Of a DNA stretch of 34,417 bases, positions 8,153-15,082 are shown piece by piece; the first letter of the stretch is position 1, and the number at the start of each line of letters is the position of its first letter. Source of the DNA: Defluviitaleaceae bacterium (GTDB taxonomy: Bacteria > Bacillota_I > Bacilli_A > MOL361 > Turicibacteraceae); contig WRKJ01000088.1 of the NCBI GenBank assembly GCA_009778135.1, positions 1 through 34,417 of the forward strand, written 5' to 3'. Both the position numbers and the translations under genes were made by a program. The notes under the pieces were generated by a model that did not search any database, was not told the DNA's origin, and saw only the letters and a program-made list of their open reading frames with translations.

Positions 8153-9493
8153 TCAGGACTCTTTTAACAGTAAAGCCATTTTTTCTAAAAGTTCTGATAC
8201 ATTGAGCTTGCCTGTTTTATCTGTCATCATCAGTTGATAACCCATTTGATTGTGTACCGATCGCTGATAATAATCCGATTTCAAAAAATGTTCATGAAAA
8301 ATCTCAATTAACTTCGTACCCGACTGCATAAACAAAATATTCGCAAGTCCTGCACCATGACCACTTACTAACAGCTCAGTTTCAGAAAATAATTTAACTT
8401 GTTCTTCGAAGGTTAACCTTTCGGCATAAATAATGTCAAAACCATGTGCTTCTAATACATGCTCTATTTCATTCTCATTGGTTAAAGCACGCTTCGAATT
8501 ATTTCTTGAAATATAGACTTTTCGAAAAGGCATTACTTCTTGATCAATAAACTGTCTAAAAAATTCATAATGTGCTTTTGTCCAGAAAAAACCATCTTTA
8601 TGGATCAATACCGCTTTTTTCACCCTAACACCTTCAAGTGTTTCAATGGGAATCAGTCGCTGAGGGTCGACACCTAATTTCTCCGCATAAAAAGGAACGA
8701 CTTCAAAACGTTTTGCGCCTCGATAAACAATCGGTATGTCAGCTGGGAATAGCTTCAGAAGTCTCAAACCAAATACTGTTTCAGATAAGTTGTGATAGTA
8801 ATTGTTAATCGCAGACTGGAGCGGTAGAAAAAGTGCAGTCTCCATCGTTTGGCTTTGTTCAATTAACGAGGCATTAAATTTAACCAACGTCCGTCCTCTA
8901 AAGTTTTCATCTATGCATCTTACGCCTTTTTCTTGAAAAGAAACAGTTGTGACATCTTTAGAAAAAGCATGAACCTTTGCATCTTTGACAATTCGGAAGC
9001 GCTCAGGTCTAAAAAGCTTCATTTCACCATCAAAACCAGCAGACAGCAATTTATTTCTCAATTGCAGATCCACATCTTGAAAATCTTCATCAAAAGAAGA
9101 CATGAGCTGATTTTTTCCTTTATGCTTCAGCTCATATAAACCAGGATGGCACTTTTTAAAGTTAAAATAAAATGGCACTTTTTTTGTCTGCTTAGTTGCT
9201 ATTTCAAAGTCAATCATTTCATAACGTGAATCATTTTCAACCTGCTCAATAAAGCTTTTGACGTTTTCTAATTTAGATGTGTATTGACGAATGGTTTCAT
9301 CTACTAAAACAGTCAAAGATCCATTGTAACGTTTAAGTGTCTCAATTATTTCTTCAGCTTTCGAAAAAGATGCGTTACTTTTTAAAAACGCTCTTAGCAA
9401 ACCGTTTAAACGACCCACTTTAAGAATTCCCCGCTGATCAAATATATCTAGCTCATACAAAACGGTTCCCGAAAGCACTTCTTTATCATTCAT
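8153..9493 (-). CDS. GT61-family (DUF563) glycosyltransferase
   Basis: 446 residues; cytosolic, with no membrane segment. The C-terminal half has the family hallmarks: NNYYHNLSETVFGL (about residue 230), a KVYISR strand, and SGHGAGLANILFMQSGTKLIEIF-type motif (about 373-395), here described as SGHGAGLAN followed by a hydrophobic strand ending LIEIF. GT61 enzymes include xylosyl- and other glycan transferases; bacterial members act on surface polysaccharide or glycopolymers. The first 200 residues are a separate poorly conserved region, possibly acceptor-binding. AAGGAG lies about 10 nt before ATG. It lies directly upstream of the GT2 fusion gene and shares a duplicated promoter with it, so joint action on a cell-surface polymer is likely. 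Substrate unknown. Confidence 0.85.
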   Translation of the reverse strand: MNDKEVLSGTVLYELDIFDQRGILKVGRLNGLLRAFLKSNASFSKAEEIIETLKRYNGSLTVLVDETIRQYTSKLENVKSFIEQVENDSRYEMIDFEIATKQTKKVPFYFNFKKCHPGLYELKHKGKNQLMSSFDEDFQDVDLQLRNKLLSAGFDGEMKLFRPERFRIVKDAKVHAFSKDVTTVSFQEKGVRCIDENFRGRTLVKFNASLIEQSQTMETALFLPLQSAINNYYHNLSETVFGLRLLKLFPADIPIVYRGAKRFEVVPFYAEKLGVDPQRLIPIETLEGVRVKKAVLIHKDGFFWTKAHYEFFRQFIDQEVMPFRKVYISRNNSKRALTNENEIEHVLEAHGFDIIYAERLTFEEQVKLFSETELLVSGHGAGLANILFMQSGTKLIEIFHEHFLKSDYYQRSVHNQMGYQLMMTDKTGKLNVSELLEKMALLLKES

Positions 9494-9536
9494 TTTAAAT
9501 TAGCTCCTTCTCACATGGAAATGACCTGTTAGCATA

Positions 9537-9577
9537 AGTATACCACATCTTCCTTGAAAAAAGCATCAGTCTAATTT
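9537..9577 (-). promoter_or_regulatory. Extended -10 promoter for GT61 gene (duplicated module)
   Basis: TGGTATACT at 9537-9545 on the minus strand forms an extended -10. It begins within the T-tract and descending arm of the terminator of the SH3b gene, so terminator and promoter are fused back to back. Confidence 0.7.
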
Positions 9578-9586
9578 GACTAATGC
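9557..9586 (-). terminator. Terminator of the second SH3b gene
   Basis: Minus strand GCATTAGTC (9578-9586), 6-nt loop, GACTGATGC (9563-9571) with one G-T pair, then TTTTTT (9557-9562). It lies 29 nt after the stop codon at 9615. Confidence 0.8.
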
Positions 9587-9614
9587 TGACATTTCATAAG
9601 CTGATAATGAAAAA

Positions 9615-10988
9615 CTAGCGCATAGGCAAATCCAATCTCCTAGGCGCACCAGAATTTCCCCTGTATTCTCGACGTGTGACATCACGACGATGTAAATAAC
9701 CCGTGAAGCCGCCCGCCACCACACGGTACCAATTCCCGCTATAAGCATGAAGCTGCATCGTTTGACCTGCAAACAACTCAGCATTCCGAATAAATGGCTG
9801 GCCATTCCCTGCACGTGATCTCAACTGCGTATCATTTAGGGCAAAGCCTTGTGTAACCAATCTGATATCAGCAGTTCTCACATAGCCAACAACACCATCG
9901 ACTCTAACTTGAGTCCATACATGCCCAAAATTAAAGCGTCTAATCGACATGTTTGCATGGTTATTTAAAGTGCGAATTAACCCATAATGCTCACCACGTC
10001 CTCTTCTAAAGTCAGTACGCCTCGTTGCCCTTCCTGATTGAGAGGTGGTATGTAAACGCGTCAAAGGAGAGCCGTTGGGGTTTCGCCTTGTTGTGTTCGG
10101 TGTTGGAAAGTTGCGAACACGATTACTCCTTATCCAACCCGTTCGATTGACGCCATCAATGGTTGCTGTTACATGATAAAAATTAAGCCCGTGACGCTGA
10201 ATTCGATTGTGGACTGTCACGCGAGCATTAGCTGGTAGATGCCCATACAGACGCGATGTTTCATCAGCTCTTCGCCTTAAAGCAACTGAACGTGACGTTC
10301 GCATCTCAACATCATCATGATAAGCAAGTAAATTCCTTGGCACCCAACCTGTCACATTCCCTTGATCCGTAATCAAACTGATTTGAGACATCCCAGTCGT
10401 CGTATGTTGCAAAACTTGGACAATGGTGCCATAACCTAAAGTATGCCTAACCTCTGAACCCGCATAAGGACTTCGACGAACGTTTACGCGATCAATCACT
10501 CGAAAAGCACGCCGAGCCGTCTCCATCTCAACATGACTTAAACGTACCCAACCGTCATGTCCATACACCCGAGTCTGAACCCAATTAGCCGTGGAATAAA
10601 ACACATTAATTCTTCGACCATCCGTAATGCGAACAGCTTGATTAGATGCATTGCGAACACGGGTTGAACCCCCTCCCGGTTCATGGTATAAATAGGCTGT
10701 TCGATGTGCAACAGCAATTTGCTGCGTCCGTGCGATCCGATTTCTTGGTACCCAGCCAACAATGCCTTCAACAACAACGCGATAATGATCGCCATGACGA
10801 CGATTAATTCTCACATTCGTATTCCGAGAAATGGTTTTAATTCGAGTGGCATCCAGACCCCTCCCGTCGTACAAATGTGATTGACGAAGTGTTACGCCTG
10901 TCGTTCTTCGCTCTTCAGCACTGGCATTAACACTCAAATCGGGTACGAATATGAATAGACTCAACACCAACAAAATCATCTTAAACAT
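9615..10988 (-). CDS. SH3b-repeat secreted protein (second copy)
   Basis: 457 residues from ATG 10986-10988, which has GGGAG 9 nt upstream; the upstream GTG at 11012 and ATG at 10997 are less well placed. A classical signal peptide (MILLVLSLFIFVPDLSVNASA) is followed by about six SH3-like repeats with W-x-x-V-x-V-x-G-x-x-G-W/Y-V motifs, and the end NSGAPRRLDLP followed by MR. Repeats are unusually Arg-rich and Lys-poor, suggesting strong binding to anionic wall polymer. It is paralogous to 642-2096 in repeat order and tail. SH3b arrays bind peptidoglycan or wall glycopolymers; no hydrolase domain is present, so a structural, adhesive or scaffold role is inferred. It is transcribed from its own promoter and terminated before the GT61 gene. 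Confidence 0.85.
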   Translation of the reverse strand: MFKMILLVLSLFIFVPDLSVNASAEERRTTGVTLRQSHLYDGRGLDATRIKTISRNTNVRINRRHGDHYRVVVEGIVGWVPRNRIARTQQIAVAHRTAYLYHEPGGGSTRVRNASNQAVRITDGRRINVFYSTANWVQTRVYGHDGWVRLSHVEMETARRAFRVIDRVNVRRSPYAGSEVRHTLGYGTIVQVLQHTTTGMSQISLITDQGNVTGWVPRNLLAYHDDVEMRTSRSVALRRRADETSRLYGHLPANARVTVHNRIQRHGLNFYHVTATIDGVNRTGWIRSNRVRNFPTPNTTRRNPNGSPLTRLHTTSQSGRATRRTDFRRGRGEHYGLIRTLNNHANMSIRRFNFGHVWTQVRVDGVVGYVRTADIRLVTQGFALNDTQLRSRAGNGQPFIRNAELFAGQTMQLHAYSGNWYRVVAGGFTGYLHRRDVTRREYRGNSGAPRRLDLPMR

Positions 10989-11063
10989 GTTTCTCATCTC
11001 CCAAACACCCACTTTTCATCTGTCATCTTTCAAAACTCTCAATATGTATCCTAATAAGTGACC

Positions 11064-11069
11064 ATTATA
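11064..11069 (-). promoter_or_regulatory. -10 box of the second SH3b gene
   Basis: TATAAT on the minus strand, preceded by ATG but with no convincing -35 at 17 nt. It is the only good candidate between this gene and truB. Confidence 0.5.
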
Positions 11070-11166
11070 CATGATTTTTTCAGAGAAATAAAGGGAAATG
11101 TAAGTGCTCATGCAAGTTTTTTCAGAAAAAGATAAGAACATGACATATTTCAACTGTTAAATACCA

Positions 11167-11196
11167 GTTGTCTTTTTGACAACGATGGGTTATAAT
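11167..11196 (+). promoter_or_regulatory. truB promoter with overlapping dyad
   Basis: TTGTCT (11168-11173), 17-nt spacer, TATAAT (11191-11196). The -35 and spacer are covered by the inverted repeat GTTGTC-TTTTT-GACAAC (11167-11183), which could be an operator or chance. Confidence 0.65.
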
Positions 11197-11228
11197 CATA
11201 TGAAACCAATTGGATAAGGAGTTTTATA

Positions 11229-12122
11229 ATGCGTTTAGATGGTGTATTGTTGCTAAACAAACCTCGAGGTATGACATCTCACGATTGCGTGATGAAAATT
11301 CGTCGACTTTTAGGAACAAAAAAAGTGGGTCACACAGGTACGTTAGATCCGGATGTAGACGGTGTTCTCCCTATTTGCATCGGATCAGCTACAAAGTTGG
11401 TACAATTTTTGACAGCCAACGAAAAAGAATACGTAGGAGAAGTAACAATCGGTTATGCAACGACAACTGAGGATACATCAGGGGAAGAAATAAAACGACG
11501 CCCTGTACTCAAAGCCATCAGCAAAGCAGAAATAACAGCGATCTTGCAAAGCATGCTAGGCACTCAAATTCAAATACCGCCTATGTACTCAGCAGTAAAA
11601 GTCAATGGAAAAAAGCTATACGAATATGCAAGAGCGGGTTTAAAAGTAACGCGACCACAACGTGACGTAACCATTTTTGAACTCAAGCTATTGGGAGATA
11701 TCCACCATGCTGATGGTTTAGCCAAGTTTAAATTTCATATTCGTGGCAGTAAAGGCATCTTTATTCGAACAGTAGCTGTTACCATCGGAGAAAAGCTCGG
11801 ATATCCCGCACATATGTCTGACTTAACTCGGATTGCATCTGGCGTTTTTAAGCTTGAAGCTTGTACAACATTTGAAGACATCGAAACTGGAAACTTTAAG
11901 TTATTCACAATTTCTGAAGCTTTAGCAGACTTTCCCACAGTTTCTGTGGATAACTGGGTGGAAAAGCTCGTAAGAAACGGTGTAAAACTCCGAAATGAAC
12001 AAATTGAACCTGCGATGAAAGAAGGTTCGTTTCTTATTAAAAACCAAAACGGTACCCCTTTATCAATTCATGAATGGAGCGAAGCACGACAAGGATACGT
12101 CTCTGTTCGAGGGTTGTGGTGA
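11229..12122 (+). CDS. truB: tRNA pseudouridine-55 synthase TruB
   Basis: 297 residues, the usual length. It isomerises U55 in the T-loop of tRNAs. The N-terminus LLLNKPRGMTSHDCV is the conserved KPxGxTS motif; the catalytic loop GHTGTLDPDVDGVLP has the nucleophile Asp40. IPPMYSAVKVNGKKLYEYAR and the RGSKGIFIRTV strand are the other TruB signatures, and the last 70 residues form the short C-terminal region. AAGGAG lies 8 nt before ATG. In many Bacillota truB is followed by ribF in the nusA-infB-rbfA-truB operon; here it stands alone with its own promoter, which is a rearrangement. Confidence 0.97.
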   Translation: MRLDGVLLLNKPRGMTSHDCVMKIRRLLGTKKVGHTGTLDPDVDGVLPICIGSATKLVQFLTANEKEYVGEVTIGYATTTEDTSGEEIKRRPVLKAISKAEITAILQSMLGTQIQIPPMYSAVKVNGKKLYEYARAGLKVTRPQRDVTIFELKLLGDIHHADGLAKFKFHIRGSKGIFIRTVAVTIGEKLGYPAHMSDLTRIASGVFKLEACTTFEDIETGNFKLFTISEALADFPTVSVDNWVEKLVRNGVKLRNEQIEPAMKEGSFLIKNQNGTPLSIHEWSEARQGYVSVRGLW

Positions 12123-12128
12123 CAACAT

Positions 12129-12164
12129 AAAAAACACGCGACTAACCCAAAAGTTAATCGCGTG
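12129..12164 (-). terminator. Rho-independent terminator acting on minus-strand transcripts
   Basis: Minus strand CACGCGATTAAC (12153-12164), TTTTGG loop, GTTAGTCGCGTG (12135-12146), then TTTTTT (12129-12134). It starts 6 nt after truB. The nearest minus gene ends 350 nt upstream, so it closes a long 3' region or an unseen RNA. Confidence 0.8.
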
Positions 12165-12517
12165 GAAATAGTTATATAGTCATGCTCATATCAACGAACT
12201 AGATAACTCATGGTGTGTCAGCCAAATGACTCAGTCATGAGTTTTTTCGCATCGAATTTGATAACACCGTTATAAATCCTAGATGAATCTTTGTCGTAAG
12301 AACCCTCGTTAATTGAAGCGAGACATTGTTCAAACTATTTTTGATGCGTGAGTTACAAAGCGCTATCCTTCTAGTATTGATGGATGAATCAGTACTAGAA
12401 TAGCAGTGTTATTTTGACATGTTGGACTTAAAGAAGCATCCTCCACGAAAGCAACTCATAAATGATTACGATCTTAAAGTTAAGTTGTTTGCTTGTATTA
12501 AACAGTCTCTATTTTAA
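12165..12517. other. Hairpin-rich intergenic stretch without a convincing gene
   Basis: About 350 nt between truB and the 3D gene. It holds AACTCATG/CATGAGTT (12205-12243), ATAAC-ACC-GTTAT, a CTCG/CGAG stem near 12303-12321, and TTCTAGTA/TACTAGAA with an inner TGAT/ATCA stem (12369-12400). It matches none of the common RNA classes I know by sequence. A 32-codon frame at 12419-12517 has no ribosome site. Confidence 0.5.
12205..12247 (+). terminator. Probable truB terminator
   Basis: AACTCATG (12205-12212) pairs with CATGAGTT (12236-12243), with an inner GTCA-gccaaa-TGAC stem, followed by TTTTTT (12242-12247). The T-run follows on the plus strand. Confidence 0.65.
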
Positions 12518-13696
12518 TTACCAACCTAACCTTATGACTTGTGCTTGTAAAGATTGTCTACCAAACTGCAACGGGTTCGCATATGATCCCATTAAAAGGT
12601 CTAATACATTCCCCGTAACAGATCCCCCTCTATCAAGGACAACGCCTTTACCGATGCCCGAGACATAAATGATGGTACCAAATGGAAATCTCCCGTCAGC
12701 TGCCAGAATGCGTACTGATCCAAATGATGCATCATAAAAAGTACTGATAGATCTAACATCAGTCCCATTTGCTGTAATACCTGAACACCCATCGCATGTC
12801 GCTACATACGCTGTCACATTTGCAGTGAACGACTCTAGGCTAGGCGTTGGTGTACCTGTATTAACATTGTTTGTAGGATTTGATGCTGGTGCTTGTGGTG
12901 CTGGTGTAGATGATGCCACCTGTGTTACAATAGGTGTCGGTTCTGGTTCAGGCTCTGGTTCCGGAACATAGACATATGTTCCGATCGCCACAACTTGAGC
13001 GACACCTTCGTCAATAACAACTGTTTGTGTATCTACAATCTCATAAAGTTCACCATTTCGGTATTCAAACTCCACGATTGTTTTTTCAATCTTAGGTGAA
13101 CCCGCTATTTGTATCACGCGTTCTCCTTCTAAAAGATCGTCAGTGTAAATATACACTGTTTCTAATGTAAATTCTTCAAAGCTAGATTCAGTTTCAAAGT
13201 GAATGCGGGTTACGATAACTTCAACCTCACTGTTAGCAAAAGCTGTCAGAATGGTTGGATTAACTTGAACCTCTTCACCTAAAGCGTTAGTTCCAGTCAT
13301 CATAATTTCTGTTAAATCGTGATGACCTAATTCGATTTCGTACTGAGACAGTACTTCAAACACATCAGATGATCTTGCCATGGTTTGAAATCTCGTACCT
13401 CCATCGTTAATTGTAATTGGAAATGCACGTGTGATTTCAATTTCCATACCGTTATAGACCACATCTTCCATTTCGACACTAACGTCATCAAAATTTCCGA
13501 TTTGTACGTAGCCGCCTGTAACTAAACCAAGTACAGTTTCAGCCTCTGTTGTGATTGTATTTCGCTCACCATTTTCGACAATGGTTACTTCATTCATGTT
13601 TACTTCAGTCAAGTTAGAATGCATGATAGCGAAGATACTCGTAGCAATCACACCTAATGACATGATTCTACCCGTTATATCTCGTTTTACTTGCAT
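12518..13696 (-). CDS. YabE-like protein with DUF348-like, G5-like and 3D domains
   Basis: 392 residues from ATG 13694-13696. A hydrophobic N-terminal segment (MSLGVIATSIFAIM) acts as signal or anchor. Two ubiquitin-like DUF348-type repeats (TEAETVLGLVTGG..., SSDVFEVLSQYEIELG...) and a G5-like region are followed by a PEPEPEPEP linker and a C-terminal 3D domain: TAYVATCDGCSGITANG, FPFGTIIYVSGIGKG and VLDRGGSVTGNVLDLLM, with the family's Asp residues. Related proteins (YabE, YocH, Rpf2-type) remodel peptidoglycan. The in-frame TTG at 13714 has no useful ribosome site; the strong AAGGAGG at 13756-13762 is separated from ATG 13696 by a 13-bp hairpin. A 7-codon upstream frame (13723-13746) also has ideal spacing to that site. 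Confidence 0.85.
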   Translation of the reverse strand: MQVKRDITGRIMSLGVIATSIFAIMHSNLTEVNMNEVTIVENGERNTITTEAETVLGLVTGGYVQIGNFDDVSVEMEDVVYNGMEIEITRAFPITINDGGTRFQTMARSSDVFEVLSQYEIELGHHDLTEIMMTGTNALGEEVQVNPTILTAFANSEVEVIVTRIHFETESSFEEFTLETVYIYTDDLLEGERVIQIAGSPKIEKTIVEFEYRNGELYEIVDTQTVVIDEGVAQVVAIGTYVYVPEPEPEPEPTPIVTQVASSTPAPQAPASNPTNNVNTGTPTPSLESFTANVTAYVATCDGCSGITANGTDVRSISTFYDASFGSVRILAADGRFPFGTIIYVSGIGKGVVLDRGGSVTGNVLDLLMGSYANPLQFGRQSLQAQVIRLGW

Positions 13697-13762
13697 GTGT
13701 CTGTTATGATGCAACCTTTATCTCAATAACAAAGCTGGTGCATCATAACAGCTCACCTCCTT
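13694..13762 (-). promoter_or_regulatory. Hairpin joining Shine-Dalgarno and start codon, with leader ORF
   Basis: In the mRNA AAGGAGG (13756-13762), TGAG, then CTGTTATGATGCA (13739-13751) which pairs perfectly with TGCATCATAACAG (13701-13713) across a 25-nt loop, then ACAC and ATG (13694-13696). If folded, only 8 nt separate Shine-Dalgarno from ATG. Unfolded, the same site would instead start a 7-codon peptide MMHQLCY with its stop at 13723-13725. Confidence 0.7.
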
Positions 13763-13849
13763 CAATTGTCTAATGTAACACAAGAAAGTAATCTGATTTA
13801 GCAATTAAAATAATCGCCAAAACTATCTAGAACTGAGCTTACGACATAG

Positions 13850-13866
13850 ATATCATAACATGATAT
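13850..13866. other. Short dyad upstream of the 3D gene
   Basis: ATATCAT-AAC-ATGATAT is a 7-bp perfect stem with a 3-nt loop, about 90 nt upstream of the gene's Shine-Dalgarno. It may be an operator. The remaining DNA 13763-13960 shows no clear promoter. Confidence 0.35.
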
Positions 13867-13960
13867 GTCACATTAGTCAAATTCGAGAGGGCTTTTATAG
13901 AATTTTAATTATTTATACGTTGTAATCCCAACTTGATTTAAAGCTTTTTTTGAAAAAAGC

Positions 13961-14006
13961 AAAAAAAGAACCGCTTGTGAACAGGCTAAGTAACATCAAT
14001 CGGTTC
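13961..14006 (-). terminator. Terminator of the 51-aa gene
   Basis: Minus strand GAACCG (14001-14006) and CGGTTC (13968-13973) with three further pairs inside, then TTTTTTT (13961-13967). Confidence 0.75.
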
Positions 14007-14026
14007 GTTGTACATCAGTTCTTACG

Positions 14027-14182
14027 CTATGTAATCTGTATTTCTTGATAAGGTTCATCATCTTCGAAATAGTCAAAGAAGTCTTTTGAAATTTCTTCTT
14101 TCTGGTTAATCTTAACTTCTTTAACCGGCTTATTTTTCACTTTTCGCTTTTTTTTATCTTTTTTTCCGTCCATACCGTTCAT
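14027..14182 (-). CDS. Small charged protein, 51 aa
   Basis: ATG at 14180-14182 has AAGGAG 8 nt upstream; stop TAG at 14027-14029, followed by a terminator. The N-terminal half is highly Lys-rich (KKDKKKRKVKNK), the C-terminal half acidic and aromatic (SKDFFDYFEDDEP). It has no membrane segment or signal, so it is a small cytoplasmic, possibly nucleic-acid-binding protein. A -10 box (14236-14241, TATAAT) lies upstream. No family is recognised. Confidence 0.7.
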   Translation of the reverse strand: MNGMDGKKDKKKRKVKNKPVKEVKINQKEEISKDFFDYFEDDEPYQEIQIT

Positions 14183-14235
14183 ACCTTCCGCTCCTTTAGT
14201 CGTTGCATATCACTATGATGACCTTTTTTGAACAA

Positions 14236-14241
14236 ATTATA
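14236..14241 (-). promoter_or_regulatory. -10 box for the 51-aa gene
   Basis: TATAAT on the minus strand, about 54 nt before the start codon; no strong -35 is visible. It is divergent from the promoter at 14252-14279. Confidence 0.45.
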
Positions 14242-14251
14242 CAACTTAGAC

Positions 14252-14279
14252 TTGTAAATTCAGCCGAATGCTTTATAAT
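14252..14279 (+). promoter_or_regulatory. Promoter for the barrel protein operon
   Basis: TTGTAA (14252-14257), 16-nt spacer, TATAAT (14274-14279). A TTG codon at 14279 overlaps this -10, so it cannot be the start of the gene. Confidence 0.65.
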
Positions 14280-14341
14280 TGAAAGTTGAAAATAAAAAAC
14301 ATGGATTAAAAAAAATAGACATTGAAGGAGTGCAAAAAATA

Positions 14342-15082
14342 ATGGAATTTAATTCGAAGGGACTTATGATCCCAGCAGTTAATGGTGCATTACGTAATAA
14401 TTATATTAAGGTTCCTAAAGTGATCCGAGAAGCAAGTGGTATTCGTATTTTTGGAAAACGAATGAAGTCTTTTATTTTTACAACAGATGTGGCCATTATT
14501 AAAAACACAGATGCAGATGCAGTTATCGCTGTTTACCCCTTTACCCCAATGCCAACCATTACACAAGCATTAATGTCCGTCTCAGATATTCCCGTTATGT
14601 GTGGTGTTGGTGGTGGAATGACCCACGGGAAAAGATCTGCTAATATTGCGTTGCATGCAGAATTCCAAGGTGCATTAGGCGTTGTTTTGAATGGCCCAAC
14701 CACCGACGAAACCATTACACATGTTCGAGAAAATATCGATATCCCTATTGTCATCACCATTCTCTCTGAACTATCAGACATTGAAGGAAAGCTGAAAGCC
14801 GGTGCAGATATTTTGAATGTGAGTTGCGGCGCGAAAACAGCAACGGTTGTCAAACATATCCGAGAAAAATTTCCAAATATACCCATTATTGCAACTGGTG
14901 GACCTACTGATACATCCATTTTAGAAACTATTGCTGCGGGCGCTAATGCCATCACATATACACCGCCGACAAACGGAGAATTATTTAGGGAGAAAATGGA
15001 TTATTACCGAGAAATTGAACAGCAGAAAGTAAAGCATCACGGGGAATACTTACAACGTTTAGAAAGTGGTGAAGAAAAGTGA
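14342..15082 (+). CDS. TIM-barrel-like protein, putative hydrolase or lyase
   Basis: 246 residues. ATG 14342 has AAGGAG 11 nt upstream; translation from TTG 14279 would begin inside the promoter. Alternating strands and helices with glycine loops (DIPVMCGVGGGMTHGK, GADILNVSCGAKTA, IPIIATGGPTD, AAGANAITYTPP) indicate a beta/alpha barrel with a phosphate-binding-like GG loop near the end, as in phosphoribosyl-anthranilate isomerase-type or IGP-type barrels. Similar genes in Bacilli are labelled 'hydrolase' without proof. No catalytic residue set is recognised and no substrate is inferred. Its stop overlaps the GTG start of the next gene (GTGA), so the two form an operon. Confidence 0.6.
   Translation: MEFNSKGLMIPAVNGALRNNYIKVPKVIREASGIRIFGKRMKSFIFTTDVAIIKNTDADAVIAVYPFTPMPTITQALMSVSDIPVMCGVGGGMTHGKRSANIALHAEFQGALGVVLNGPTTDETITHVRENIDIPIVITILSELSDIEGKLKAGADILNVSCGAKTATVVKHIREKFPNIPIIATGGPTDTSILETIAAGANAITYTPPTNGELFREKMDYYREIEQQKVKHHGEYLQRLESGEEK

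Noticed and set aside
12419-12517. 32-aa plus-strand frame (begins MLDLKKHPPR)
   Set aside because: No Shine-Dalgarno, no promoter and a hairpin directly upstream; chance frame is more likely.
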